Shown here: positions 1 through 5,661 of the stretch, one piece after another
Position numbering within the stretch: the first letter of the stretch is position 1
Layout of the letters: each line of letters begins with the position of its first letter
NCBI GenBank assembly: GCA_021808875.1
Contig: JAKBAU010000192.1
Span: forward strand, 1-7,122
Length of the DNA: 7,122 nucleotides
Origin: Pseudomonadota bacterium
GTDB taxonomy: Bacteria > Pseudomonadota > Alphaproteobacteria > Micropepsales > Micropepsaceae
Direction: 5' to 3'
The notes under the pieces: generated by a model
The model's input: only the letters and a program-made list of their open reading frames with translations
Databases searched by the model: none
What the model was told of the DNA's origin: nothing
Position numbers and translations under genes: made by a program

Positions 1-841
1 CCGCGTCGAGGTCTTCTATAACCTTTCTGTCGGCTTCGAGCGGCTCTTGAAGATTGTCATCGTCTTGCTCGAACACGATGAAGCGAGGGACCAGGATGCA
101 TTCGAAGAGTCAATTATCACGCACAATCACCACGCCCTGCTCACGCGCATCAAGAAGCATAGGGACCTCAAATTTTCAAAAGCCGATAACGCCTTTCTGA
201 ACCTCCTGACAGCATTCTACGAAAACCTGCGCTACGACCGCTTTTCGCTGAAGTCGCGATTGGCGCTTGGTAAGGAAAAGAATCAGCTGTTCGATTTTCT
301 GGAACAGCAACTCAAGGTCACATTCGAAGATCGCAATTCCGTCTTTGGGCACGAAAACACCGATCAGTTCAAGAAGTTCCTCAGAAAGATCGTGGTCAAG
401 ATTTCAAGCGCGTTGTATGAAATTGTCCAAAACCGCGCACGGGAACTCAACCTCTACACCTACGAGCTACGCAGTGGCTCGAAGGCGGAAGCGGTATTCC
501 TCGGTAAAGCCGACATTACGTCGGAAGAGATGTTGTGGAAGGAACTGCTGGTTTTCTTCATGAATACTAAGGAAACTTCCGGTTATCTCAGGTTCTTGCG
601 CGGGATCGAGCCGCTAAAATTCGATCCGGGGCTTGTCAGCGACTATCTGGACTGCTTTCAATCTGAGAGCGCGCGCGCCGACGTTGCTGACGAGCTGGAA
701 GCGCTTTATGAAGATGTCGAAGATAAGAGAACACGCATTGCAATGATAGGTGCGATTGGCGCGCCAAACGTGTCTTTTGACGATGATGATGAAGACGGCG
801 GGGAGTTCGAGGAGATTGAAGGGAACCCGATCGACCCGTAA
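1..841 (+). CDS. Hypothetical helical protein, 5'-truncated by the window edge
   Basis: The frame is open from base 2, so the true start lies upstream; 279 codons and a TAA stop at 839-841 are visible. A TTG at 47 is an internal leucine codon, not a credible start, because the residues before it (RVEVFYNLSVGFERLLK) read on smoothly into the rest. The visible protein is rich in predicted helix, with no signal peptide or membrane segment. It contains an HNHH stretch and a FYENLRYDRF stretch near the start, and it ends in a strongly acidic tail (DDDDEDGGEFEEIEG). I do not recognise the family. The early FERLLKIVIVLLEHD segment loosely recalls HEPN-like helical bundles, but I see no R-x4-6-H motif. 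A second short frame follows after two bases and a HEPN gene lies nearby on the other strand, so a defence-type setting is possible. Coding status is confident; function is unknown. Confidence 0.8.
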   Translation, partial: RVEVFYNLSVGFERLLKIVIVLLEHDEARDQDAFEESIITHNHHALLTRIKKHRDLKFSKADNAFLNLLTAFYENLRYDRFSLKSRLALGKEKNQLFDFLEQQLKVTFEDRNSVFGHENTDQFKKFLRKIVVKISSALYEIVQNRARELNLYTYELRSGSKAEAVFLGKADITSEEMLWKELLVFFMNTKETSGYLRFLRGIEPLKFDPGLVSDYLDCFQSESARADVADELEALYEDVEDKRTRIAMIGAIGAPNVSFDDDDEDGGEFEEIEGNPIDP

Positions 842-843
842 GG

Positions 844-999
844 GTGGTTCGGGAAGCAGTGGTGGATGCCTGGTCGAATGGATCTATCATGCTGAACATT
901 CCGAGCGAGGAAAAGCCGGCTATCGCAAGATGCTTTGGATCGCAGGACATGATATTTGCGAGCCATCCGGCATCTCATGTTCTGGGTGACAGGATTTGA
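844..999 (+). pseudogene. Short downstream frame, probably the 5' stub of a truncated gene
   Basis: A GTG at 844 begins two bases after the TAA of the preceding gene. It opens a 51-codon frame (VVREAVVDAWSNGSIM...) that closes with TGA at 997-999. The stop lies inside the T-loop sequence of the tRNA-like remnant at 981-1005, so the last residues are encoded by that remnant. The composition looks protein-like and the close spacing suggests a second operon gene that lost its remainder when foreign DNA joined at the remnant. An internal ATG at 889 is an alternative start. I do not recognise a family, and at this length the frame could be chance. Confidence 0.4.
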
Positions 1000-1005
1000 A
1001 CCTGC
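981..1005 (-). other. tRNA T-arm/acceptor remnant (possible attachment-site scar)
   Basis: Read on the minus strand this has tRNA 3'-end geometry. The T stem GCAGG (1001-1005) pairs with CCTGT (989-993) around the 7-base loop TTCAAAT (994-1000). The acceptor strand CACCCAG (982-988) and one discriminator base (981) follow. There is no CCA after it, and no matching CTGGGTG or other 5' tRNA half lies upstream, where the HEPN gene ends nine bases away. It therefore cannot be a working tRNA. Such fragments mark junctions left by integrases that recombine in the T loop of tRNA genes. The parent tRNA cannot be named from 25 bases, and chance resemblance is possible. Confidence 0.45.
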
Positions 1006-1014
1006 CTTGGTTGA

Positions 1015-1980
1015 CTATCCGAGGAGTTCCCGGTAGAGGTCTTCTTCTGTGGGAACGCTTCCTCTGAGAATACAATGCAGCAGCAGTGAACGAAGAATCT
1101 CAAACGCCTCAACCATGCCGGTGCCAAGCTTCTGATTGTCCAGCGATCCTCCGTGAACGGCCTTCGACCGAATCGAATAGGCAGCTTTGATCCGACGGAA
1201 TGCTTGCAGACGTGCCTCCCCACGCGGGGCAAGCCCGATTGAGCCAAACAGGGAAAGCCTGTACACAAGCTCAGCAGAAATTCCAAACAGCGATTCGATG
1301 CCGGCCCAGAGCCGAGATATAGCCGCGCGGGTGTCTTTTGAATACCGCCAGTCAATGGCAGCCTCCAGGGCGAAACGAAACCGCTCATCAGTGGATGCCA
1401 GCTGGTTGAACCGCGAGAGGTGGGCGGCAATCCATGCAGCTTCTGGGGCATCCAAGACACGTTCGGGCGCGTCGTTCGCCAATAGCACAGACAGATGAAA
1501 GTCGAGGAGGCCTCCTTGGAACGGAGGGAGAGGGAGCGCCTTACAAGGCTCTAATACGGCCTTCTCCACTCCCTCACCAGCAAGTTGCTTCTGAAAAGTA
1601 GCTGAGTTGTGCTGCTGATGGCCCGCAATTAGATTCCACGAGTAACCGGATACCGCAGGACAGATGTGGCGTGCGAAGCCGCGCATGACCAGTAGCGAGG
1701 ATACAAGCCAGCACAAGTTCAGGGCGTCGTAGCCCGGTGGTGTCGCACTCAGCACAGGCGACACTATTTCGCCGGTTGCTGCTGACGCCAGCGGTTCCAG
1801 AACGGCCCATTGCCGGAAGCCCGCCGCGCCGGCGGCTGCGAGGTCAAACACCGAGAGCGGGCGGGACAGGTGTCGGAGGGTGAGTGAGGACCCTAGGTCA
1901 AAGGAGTCTCCGGACATGGGGAGCCCGCATACCAGCGCGTGCCAGGTCTCGGGCCGTCGCTCGGCTTTCGATGAGTTCAT
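1015..1980 (-). CDS. Apea-like HEPN domain protein
   Basis: This 321-residue soluble protein belongs to the HEPN superfamily of helical, often ribonucleolytic domains. The C-terminal domain (about residues 205-305) contains DWRYSKDTRAAISRLWAGIE, a small FG-containing linker, and then RSKAVH at 271-276. That is the R-x4-H motif followed by GG, as in Apea-like HEPN proteins. The N-terminal half (GYDALNLCWLVSSLLVMRGF, SGYSWNLIAGHQ) looks like a conserved family-specific domain. Many HEPN proteins cut RNA in toxin-antitoxin, abortive-infection or CRISPR systems; applying that role here is inference, since no partner antitoxin or nucleotidyltransferase is adjacent. ATG at 1978-1980 is chosen because an in-frame TAG lies nine bases upstream; Shine-Dalgarno support is weak. 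The stop (1015-1017) lies next to the tRNA-like remnant. The upstream flank holds no gene for over 1.1 kb, so the gene appears to be transcribed alone. Confidence 0.85.
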   Translation of the reverse strand: MNSSKAERRPETWHALVCGLPMSGDSFDLGSSLTLRHLSRPLSVFDLAAAGAAGFRQWAVLEPLASAATGEIVSPVLSATPPGYDALNLCWLVSSLLVMRGFARHICPAVSGYSWNLIAGHQQHNSATFQKQLAGEGVEKAVLEPCKALPLPPFQGGLLDFHLSVLLANDAPERVLDAPEAAWIAAHLSRFNQLASTDERFRFALEAAIDWRYSKDTRAAISRLWAGIESLFGISAELVYRLSLFGSIGLAPRGEARLQAFRRIKAAYSIRSKAVHGGSLDNQKLGTGMVEAFEILRSLLLHCILRGSVPTEEDLYRELLG

Positions 1981-2162
1981 GTCGAGAGTCTACCGATGTT
2001 CTGGATGGGGTAGAGTCTCGGCAGCCAGCAGCGTCGCATCCGCGTGGCGACTGTTTTAGTCAGGGACCCTGGGCGGGTCGCAACGGTGCGCGTGCGGCGC
2101 AAGCTGCCCTCTTGGCGCCACTTGCGCGCTGCCGGCTGGTCGCAGCTAAAAGAACCGTTGGT

Positions 2163-2250
2163 CTGTGGAAATTTTGTGTCAATCGGTGGTGCTCGGTAGT
2201 GCTTTGTCGTGACAATGGCAACGGACGCCCTACGGCGGGGTTAGTAAAAT
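2163..2250 (+). repeat. Diverged direct repeat, copy A, with three 10-base units
   Basis: The core (2185-2214) consists of three consecutive 10-base units, GGTGGTGCTC, GGTAGTGCTT and TGTCGTGACA. One helical turn per unit puts them all on the same face of the DNA. The bases after the core (GGCAACGG, then a GGGTTAGTAAAATATCAA run) align with those after copy B, 368 bases downstream. The arrangement is what arm-type binding sites of a recombinase, or sites for another multimeric DNA-binding protein, look like; the binding role is inferred. Confidence 0.55.
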
Positions 2251-2442
2251 ATCAATAGAAACAAAGCATTACAAATTGTCGATAGAGAGACTTTCCTGCC
2301 CGGCCGAATTTGTAAACCGTTGGGTGCGGCCGCAGTTGCAAAAGCAGTTGGTCAACGACTTCGTTGCGTTTAGAGCTTGGCGGGTGCGGCATTGAGCGAT
2401 TGAGAATAATGGTCAGTGCGCTGAATGCGGCGTCGACAGAGA

Positions 2443-2465
2443 TCACCTGGTACGTTGTCAGGTGA
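2443..2465. other. Small perfect inverted repeat
   Basis: TCACCTG (2443-2449) and CAGGTGA (2459-2465) form a perfect 7-bp inverted repeat with a 9-base spacer. It lies between the two repeat blocks and close to no gene. It could be an operator-like or hairpin remnant. With no adjacent promoter or U-tract no function is assigned, and a 7-bp match could be chance. Confidence 0.25.
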
Positions 2466-2530
2466 GCATGTGCGTGGAGACGGGAGCTCTGTGACCTTTT
2501 CAAGGGGCGCTTACGGCCACGTAGGGCGCG

Positions 2531-2620
2531 TTGCGGGAATTCCGCGGGAATCTGTCGTGCTCGGTTGTGCTCAGTCGTGACAAATGCAACGGGACGTCCC
2601 TTGGCAAGTTACTGAATGTA
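2531..2620 (+). repeat. Diverged direct repeat, copy B, next to the first tRNA half
   Basis: This is the second copy of the block at 2163-2250. Its core (2553-2582) has the same three 10-base units in order: TGTCGTGCTC, GGTTGTGCTC, AGTCGTGACA. It is followed by AATGCAACGG and a sequence that aligns with copy A with a few gaps. It ends only ~27 bases before the tRNA half at 2647, the position expected for a recombinase arm region beside a crossover site. Copy A has no tRNA half beside it, so copy A may be an older, eroded junction. This is inference from layout. Confidence 0.55.
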
Positions 2621-2646
2621 AAGACTACTTTGAGCGCAGCGCCGAG

Positions 2647-2691
2647 CTCATAATGCCGGGGTCGAGGGTTCGAGTCCCTCCCTTTCCACCA
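2647..2691 (+). repeat. tRNA(CAU) 3' half, left copy (putative att site)
   Basis: The 45 bases fit tRNA positions 32-76 exactly. In order they are anticodon loop CTCATAA (anticodon CAT), stem strand TGCCG, variable loop GGGTC, T stem GAGGG, T loop TTCGAGT, T stem CCCTC, acceptor CCTTTCC, discriminator A and CCA. The preceding bases (GCCGAG) cannot pair with TGCCG, and no GGAAAGG acceptor strand lies upstream, so this is a 3' half and not a gene. CAU anticodons belong to elongator tRNA-Met, initiator tRNA-fMet or tRNA-Ile2; the non-CG-rich stem argues against the initiator. The break at the first anticodon-loop base fits tyrosine integrases that recombine in the anticodon loop. Confidence 0.85.
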
Positions 2692-2936
2692 GTATTTCAA
2701 AGAGATACGGAACTGGCCTTCCAGCGCGGCTCGCACTAAGTGCATGGTAAGTGCAAGTGCTGACGGCATCGACGTCGCGAGAATTGCCGACGTAGCCGAT
2801 ACGCCGCAATCAGCTTGTCCACCCCCGATCCGTTAGCCAGCAGAGATCTTCGACCTGCACCGCCGCATGTTCGTCTCCGGGCTTTGCACGCTCGATATCA
2901 AACAACCCGGATAGCGTGATCGGCAGAGTGCGGCCA
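2692..2936 (+). repeat. Tail repeat following the tRNA half, copy 1
   Basis: These 245 bases align with 6345-6591 along nearly their whole length, roughly three quarters identical by eye, against perfect identity in the tRNA halves before them. The best-conserved stretches are at 2737-2764, 2794-2812 and 2866-2902. The first holds AAGTGCA at 2738 and again at 2749, eleven bases apart, then AAGTGCT at 2755. The tail may be an arm region of the recombination site. A minus-strand frame (LFDIERAKPGDEHAA) is also partly preserved, so part of it could be remnant coding sequence. Confidence 0.7.
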
Positions 2937-2962
2937 TCACTCGCCGGGCGCAGCATTGGAAT

Positions 2963-2980
2963 GCCTGCCGCATAGCAGGC
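2963..2980. terminator. Weak hairpin, terminator-like on the plus strand
   Basis: GCCTGC (2963-2968) and GCAGGC (2975-2980) form a perfect 6-bp stem with a 6-base loop, followed on the plus strand by TTTCG. The T-run is too short for a strong intrinsic terminator. It might insulate the operon promoter about 130 bases downstream from transcription entering through the tail repeat. It lies just beyond the part conserved in the other tail copy. Confidence 0.2.
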
Positions 2981-3108
2981 TTTCGAGATCCGCACTCCGA
3001 TTGCGATTGCGATGGCCCTGTGCACACGGTGCCAATCCGGAGCGACCCGGACAGTCCCGAACCACCCTTCCGACTGGTTCTCCCGACCATCCTAAAGCAC
3101 CACGGCAA

Positions 3109-3154
3109 TAGTTGACAAGGAAACTTGTATATGGTAGTTTCCTAGTCAACTAGG
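3109..3154 (+). promoter_or_regulatory. Promoter and probable MarR operator of the five-gene operon
   Basis: A consensus -35 box TTGACA (3112-3117) is separated by 17 bases from a -10-like TAGTTT (3135-3140), placing the start of transcription near 3147. The same stretch contains a 16-bp inverted repeat with one mismatch: arms 3109-3124 (TAGTTGACAAGGAAAC) and 3137-3152 (GTTTCCTAGTCAACTA) around a 12-base centre. A smaller perfect palindrome, CCTAGT-CA-ACTAGG (3141-3154), nests in the right arm and overlaps the ribosome-binding AGGAG (3152-3156). Placement over both promoter boxes fits autorepression by the MarR protein encoded directly downstream. Confidence 0.8.
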
Positions 3155-3161
3155 AGTTGCC

Positions 3162-3623
3162 ATGAGATCGACACGTCCCGCTTCAGAGCTTACCGCCCAT
3201 ATCGGCTACTGGCTGCGCTATGTCTCGAACCACGTTTCGCTGGCTTTTGCCCGCAAGGTGGAGGCACATGGCGTGACCGTTGCGGAGTGGGTGTTGATGC
3301 GCCAGCTGTTTGACGAGGCCGCGCTCGCCCCAAGCCAGCTCGCGGATCGCATGGGCATGACGCGTGGGGCCATTAGCAAACTGGCCGAGCGGTTGATCAA
3401 CAAGGCGATCCTCGCCCGCACATCCAATCCGACGGACGGGCGTGCGCACACGCTTTCCCTGACACGGTCAGGGCGCTCTATGGTCCCGAAGCTCGCGGCG
3501 CTGGCAGATGCGAACGATGCCGAGTTCTTCGATCACTTGGCGCCGAAAGAGCGCGCAGCGCTGCTACGCACCCTGCAGGAGATCGTCGAGAAGCGCGGAC
3601 TGGTGTCTTTGCCCGTCGATTGA
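3162..3623 (+). CDS. MarR-family transcriptional regulator
   Basis: This 153-residue protein has the usual MarR length and layout: N-terminal helices for dimer contact and a winged helix-turn-helix at about residues 54-101. The recognition region is PSQLADRMGMTRGAISKLAERL (57-78) and the wing follows (NPTDGRAHTLSLT, 89-101). C-terminal helices from about 103 complete the dimer interface. MarR proteins typically repress their own operon and let go of DNA when a small molecule or oxidant is sensed. The ATG at 3162 follows AGGAG with five bases between, and the large inverted repeat over the promoter is its probable operator. A DUF1398 gene follows after 39 bases, so the regulator probably leads the whole operon to 5408. 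The ligand cannot be predicted. Confidence 0.93.
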   Translation: MRSTRPASELTAHIGYWLRYVSNHVSLAFARKVEAHGVTVAEWVLMRQLFDEAALAPSQLADRMGMTRGAISKLAERLINKAILARTSNPTDGRAHTLSLTRSGRSMVPKLAALADANDAEFFDHLAPKERAALLRTLQEIVEKRGLVSLPVD

Positions 3624-3662
3624 AGACGGATTTGTCCCAAACCGCACATAGAGGGTATTAAC

Positions 3663-4085
3663 ATGACTACGAACTGGAAAGATGTGGCGCGGAAAGCGCT
3701 TGAGGGCTCGGAATCGGGTACCACAACGTTCGCGCAGAACCTGCGAGATTTGATCGAAGCCGGCGTTGATGGCTATGCCGTCGATTTCCGCCGCTCCACC
3801 CGCACTTACTACATGCCGAGTGGCGAGACTCTGGAGCTGAAGACCGAGCGGACCGAAGCGCCGGTGGCCGAACGCTTCGACGCTGCCATGATCAAGGAGG
3901 CTCTGCAAGAGGCCCGAGATCTGGTGCCAGGCTATACCTACAAAGGCTTTTGCGCCAAGGTCGTGGGGGCTGGTTGCGCCGGATATGTGGTCTCGCTGCT
4001 TGGTCGACGCGTGCTCTATTTCGGCCGCACCGGCGAGACCCATACGGAGTACCTCCCAGGATCAAATCCGGGAGCTTCGCCGTGA
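3663..4085 (+). CDS. DUF1398 family protein
   Basis: This 140-residue protein carries the features of the DUF1398 family (sometimes labelled phage envelope protein-like): an N-terminal helix pair, GVDGYAVDFRRSTRTYY (34-50), and the signature YTYKGFCAKVVGAGCAGYVVS with GRRVLYFGRTGETHTEYLP (91-132). The family has no established biochemical role to my knowledge. The protein looks soluble, with no signal peptide. GAGG (3651-3654) lies eight bases before the ATG. The TGA overlaps the GTG of the next gene as GTGA, which suggests translational coupling with the membrane protein. The last eight residues (GSNPGASP) look like an extension past the usual family end, apparently made by the sequence that supplies the next gene's ribosome-binding site. 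Confidence 0.88.
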   Translation: MTTNWKDVARKALEGSESGTTTFAQNLRDLIEAGVDGYAVDFRRSTRTYYMPSGETLELKTERTEAPVAERFDAAMIKEALQEARDLVPGYTYKGFCAKVVGAGCAGYVVSLLGRRVLYFGRTGETHTEYLPGSNPGASP

Positions 4086-4525
4086 ACGTCACTAGCATCG
4101 TTGTGGGCGGGCTCGTGCCTGCTCTCTTCCTGGGGCTCGGCACGGTGCTGATGCGCTTCAGCATTGGTGCCGGCGCGTCGATCCCGACCTACCTCGCGGT
4201 GATCGGTACCACGATCGCGCTGGTTGGCTGGATCAGCGTGGTGCTGACCGGTCAATCTGCAGGCCTGCGGGTACCGGGGGCCGTTGGTTGGGCAATAGCG
4301 ATGGCGCTCGCTTGGTCAACTGCCATAGCCTGCATCTCGTACGGCTTCGGCACGCTGAAACTGCCAGTTTCCATAGTTGCGCCGCTCACAAACTCTAACG
4401 CGATAGTTGCCGTGACAGTCGGCGCCCTGGCTTTCGGGGAATGGCGTTCCCTGCATTTGCCGATGACCGTGGGCGGGACGCTGCTGATCTGCGCCGGCGC
4501 TACGTTGGTTTCTCTTGCCAAATAG
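4082..4525 (+). CDS. Single-domain EamA/DMT-type membrane protein (five helices)
   Basis: Starting at the GTG overlapping the previous stop, this encodes 147 residues with five predicted membrane helices (about 4-25, 34-56, 66-88, 93-117, 126-145). The fourth-helix region PLTNSNAIVAVTVGALAFGEW is typical of the drug/metabolite transporter superfamily, whose common members have ten helices from two EamA repeats. At half that size it resembles the five-helix DMT proteins that work as dimers. The GTG at 4082 is preferred over an in-frame ATG at 3950. GGAG (4071-4074) lies seven bases before it, and the upstream extension would be overlapping, arginine-rich and unlike a membrane protein. The MarR-led operon suggests export of a small compound; the substrate is unknown. 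Confidence 0.85.
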   Translation: MNVTSIVVGGLVPALFLGLGTVLMRFSIGAGASIPTYLAVIGTTIALVGWISVVLTGQSAGLRVPGAVGWAIAMALAWSTAIACISYGFGTLKLPVSIVAPLTNSNAIVAVTVGALAFGEWRSLHLPMTVGGTLLICAGATLVSLAK

Positions 4526-4561
4526 AGCCTACACCTGACATTGAGAACGAAGGAGTTCGCC

Positions 4562-4927
4562 ATGCTTGACCATATTGGACTTCGAACCCCTCAATTCGGC
4601 ACGCTCGTGCGCTTCTACGAGGCGTCCCTGTCGCCGCTGGGCTATACGAAGCTGTTTACGTGGGAGGGAGGCGCGGGATTCGGCCGAGATGGCGCCGCCG
4701 CGTTGTGGATCGCCGCGTCCGAAATCAAACCGACGGGCATCCACATTGCCCTCTCAGCGGTGGATCGCGCTGCGGTCGATGCGTTCTACACGGCCGCTCT
4801 TGCCGCCGGCGCCGCCGATAACGGCAAGCCGGGCCTGAGAGCAGACTACCACCCGAACTACTACGCCGCGTTCGTGATCGATCCCGACGGCAATAACCTC
4901 GAAGCAGTTTGCCACGTCGCTCCATAA
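4562..4927 (+). CDS. VOC (glyoxalase/bleomycin resistance) family protein
   Basis: This 121-residue protein is one vicinal oxygen chelate module pair (beta-alpha-beta-beta-beta twice). It opens with MLDHIGLRTP and ends with AAFVIDPDGNNLEAV, both typical. Candidate metal ligands are visible at His4, His61 (in GIHIAL) and Glu114. VOC enzymes include glyoxalase I, dioxygenases and antibiotic-sequestering or thiol-transferring proteins; which applies here is unknown. The ATG at 4562 is chosen over a TTG at 4541 because AGGAG (4551-4555) is correctly spaced for it and the VOC fold begins at this methionine. It lies 36 bases after the EamA gene on the same strand. In this context detoxification of a small electrophile or drug is a reasonable inference. 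Confidence 0.9.
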   Translation: MLDHIGLRTPQFGTLVRFYEASLSPLGYTKLFTWEGGAGFGRDGAAALWIAASEIKPTGIHIALSAVDRAAVDAFYTAALAAGAADNGKPGLRADYHPNYYAAFVIDPDGNNLEAVCHVAP

Positions 4928-4979
4928 CTGATCTACAAGGGGCTCCGTCGCGCTACGCACAGGCCAAGAGGGCTCGCCC

Positions 4980-5408
4980 ATGTCAGACTCCGATCACACC
5001 CGCACAACCATGCGTTCCATCACGAAGACCGTCCGCATCGCTTGCGATCCAAAGACTGCCTTCGCGTTTCTCGCCGATCTCGGAAACTGGCCGCGCTGGG
5101 CCGTGGTCAACGTCAAATCCACGGTACGGTCTGATGATCCCGAATGGTGGGACATGATCACCCCTCGCGGGACAGCCCGCCTGCGGATGAGGGCCGACGC
5201 GCGCCACGGCATCCTCGATCACGATTTCGTCGACCCACAGGCCAGCTGGACGGTGCCTGCGCGCATTATCGCGAACGGGGGTGGTGCTGAGTTCATGATC
5301 ACTTTCTTTCAACCGCCGGGGTTCACTGACACATTCTTCGAAGAGCAGATCGACTTGGTTGACATCGAGCTGATGAAGCTGAAGGAGATTCTGGAAGCCG
5401 TGTCGTAG
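4980..5408 (+). CDS. SRPBCC-family (polyketide cyclase/START-like) protein
   Basis: This 142-residue protein has the helix-grip pattern of SRPBCC ligand-binding domains. The opening strand is SITKTVRIACDPKTAFAFLADLGNWPRW (13-40), with the typical P-x3-AF-x2-L-x-D-x2-NWPRW signature. Strands follow through about 110, and a long C-terminal helix ends at LMKLKEILEAV (131-141). Such domains bind hydrophobic ligands or act as cyclases and hydrolases; the ligand is not predictable. The ATG at 4980 follows AAGAGGG by seven bases; a second ATG at 5010 also precedes the fold and is a possible alternative. It lies 52 bases after the VOC gene and is probably the last gene of the operon. No clear intrinsic terminator follows. 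Confidence 0.87.
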   Translation: MSDSDHTRTTMRSITKTVRIACDPKTAFAFLADLGNWPRWAVVNVKSTVRSDDPEWWDMITPRGTARLRMRADARHGILDHDFVDPQASWTVPARIIANGGGAEFMITFFQPPGFTDTFFEEQIDLVDIELMKLKEILEAVS

Positions 5409-5484
5409 AAATTGGGCTAGCGCGTCGACGGTTCTTGCTCAGCCGCATAACGTAGGTACATCTTGCGGATGCGGGCGCCGCTGA

Positions 5485-5628
5485 GCGCGGTCTAGGGCGA
5501 GTCGGAACTTCCGTGTGTGTTACGAGCGGATGTCAGGATGTGGTGCCGCCTTCTATGGCCCGCAGCTCGGCATGGCGGAATTCCCTGACCCCAAGCAGCC
5601 GTTCGTGAACGTCGCTGGTGGGTCGTGA
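5485..5628 (+). pseudogene. Possible gene remnant between the operon and the toxin gene
   Basis: The 250 bases between the operon and the toxin hold no intact gene. An open frame from after a TGA at 5482 to a TGA at 5626-5628 includes AAFYGPQLGMAEFPDPKQPF, which resembles the first helix and following turn of VOC proteins (FYG-x2-LG). It lacks an upstream strand and any continuation, and its only ATG (5530) has no good ribosome-binding site. It may be a fragment of another VOC gene broken by rearrangement; at this length the likeness is weak. Confidence 0.25.
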
Positions 5629-5661
5629 GCTGGTGTCGGCACAGCCGAGCGTGGAAGAAAC

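Larger units (their letters stand above)
1981..2646. other. Gene-poor stretch between the HEPN gene and the first tRNA half
   Basis: No convincing gene is present in about 670 bases. The longest open frames (minus 2252-2503 and the tail of plus 1884-2258) lack recognisable motifs and start signals. The stretch holds two diverged copies of an ~88-base block (2163-2250 and 2531-2620) and a small inverted repeat (2443-2465). Any promoter for the HEPN gene should lie in its first 100-200 bases; I could not identify convincing -35/-10 boxes there. The repeated blocks and the adjoining tRNA half suggest debris from earlier integrations. Confidence 0.6.

Noticed and set aside
1884..2258. 124-codon plus-strand frame
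   Set aside because: It runs antisense to the start of the HEPN gene and through repeat block A, is rich in Arg and Ala, and has no family likeness; it is a shadow frame.
2252..2503. 83-codon minus-strand open frame in the gene-poor stretch
   Set aside because: It has no recognisable motif and no ribosome-binding site, and it overlaps the inverted repeat and the end of repeat block A; composition does not look coding.
2647..2691. A functional tRNA gene at 2647 or 6300
   Set aside because: Only positions 32-76 are present. The bases before each copy cannot form the anticodon stem or the acceptor stem, so neither copy is a whole tRNA.
2500..2769. Minus-strand frame reading WKGRDSNPRPRHYE
   Set aside because: This phrase is the reverse translation of the tRNA 3' half, a familiar artefact of frames that cross tRNA ends. 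The same holds for the frame at 6294-6602.
3950..4081. Upstream extension of the EamA-type gene to an ATG at 3950
   Set aside because: The extra 44 residues are arginine-rich, overlap the DUF1398 gene and are unlike a transporter N terminus; the coupled GTG at 4082 with its own GGAG is better.
5417..5491. 24-codon minus-strand frame ending RIRKMYLRYAAEQEPSTR
   Set aside because: It is protein-like but too short, has no start signal and lies between stops; kept only as a possible remnant in the findings.
5636..5648. Hairpin TCGGC-ACA-GCCGA after the toxin stop
   Set aside because: The stem is only 5 bp and no T-run follows on either strand, so it does not support an intrinsic terminator.
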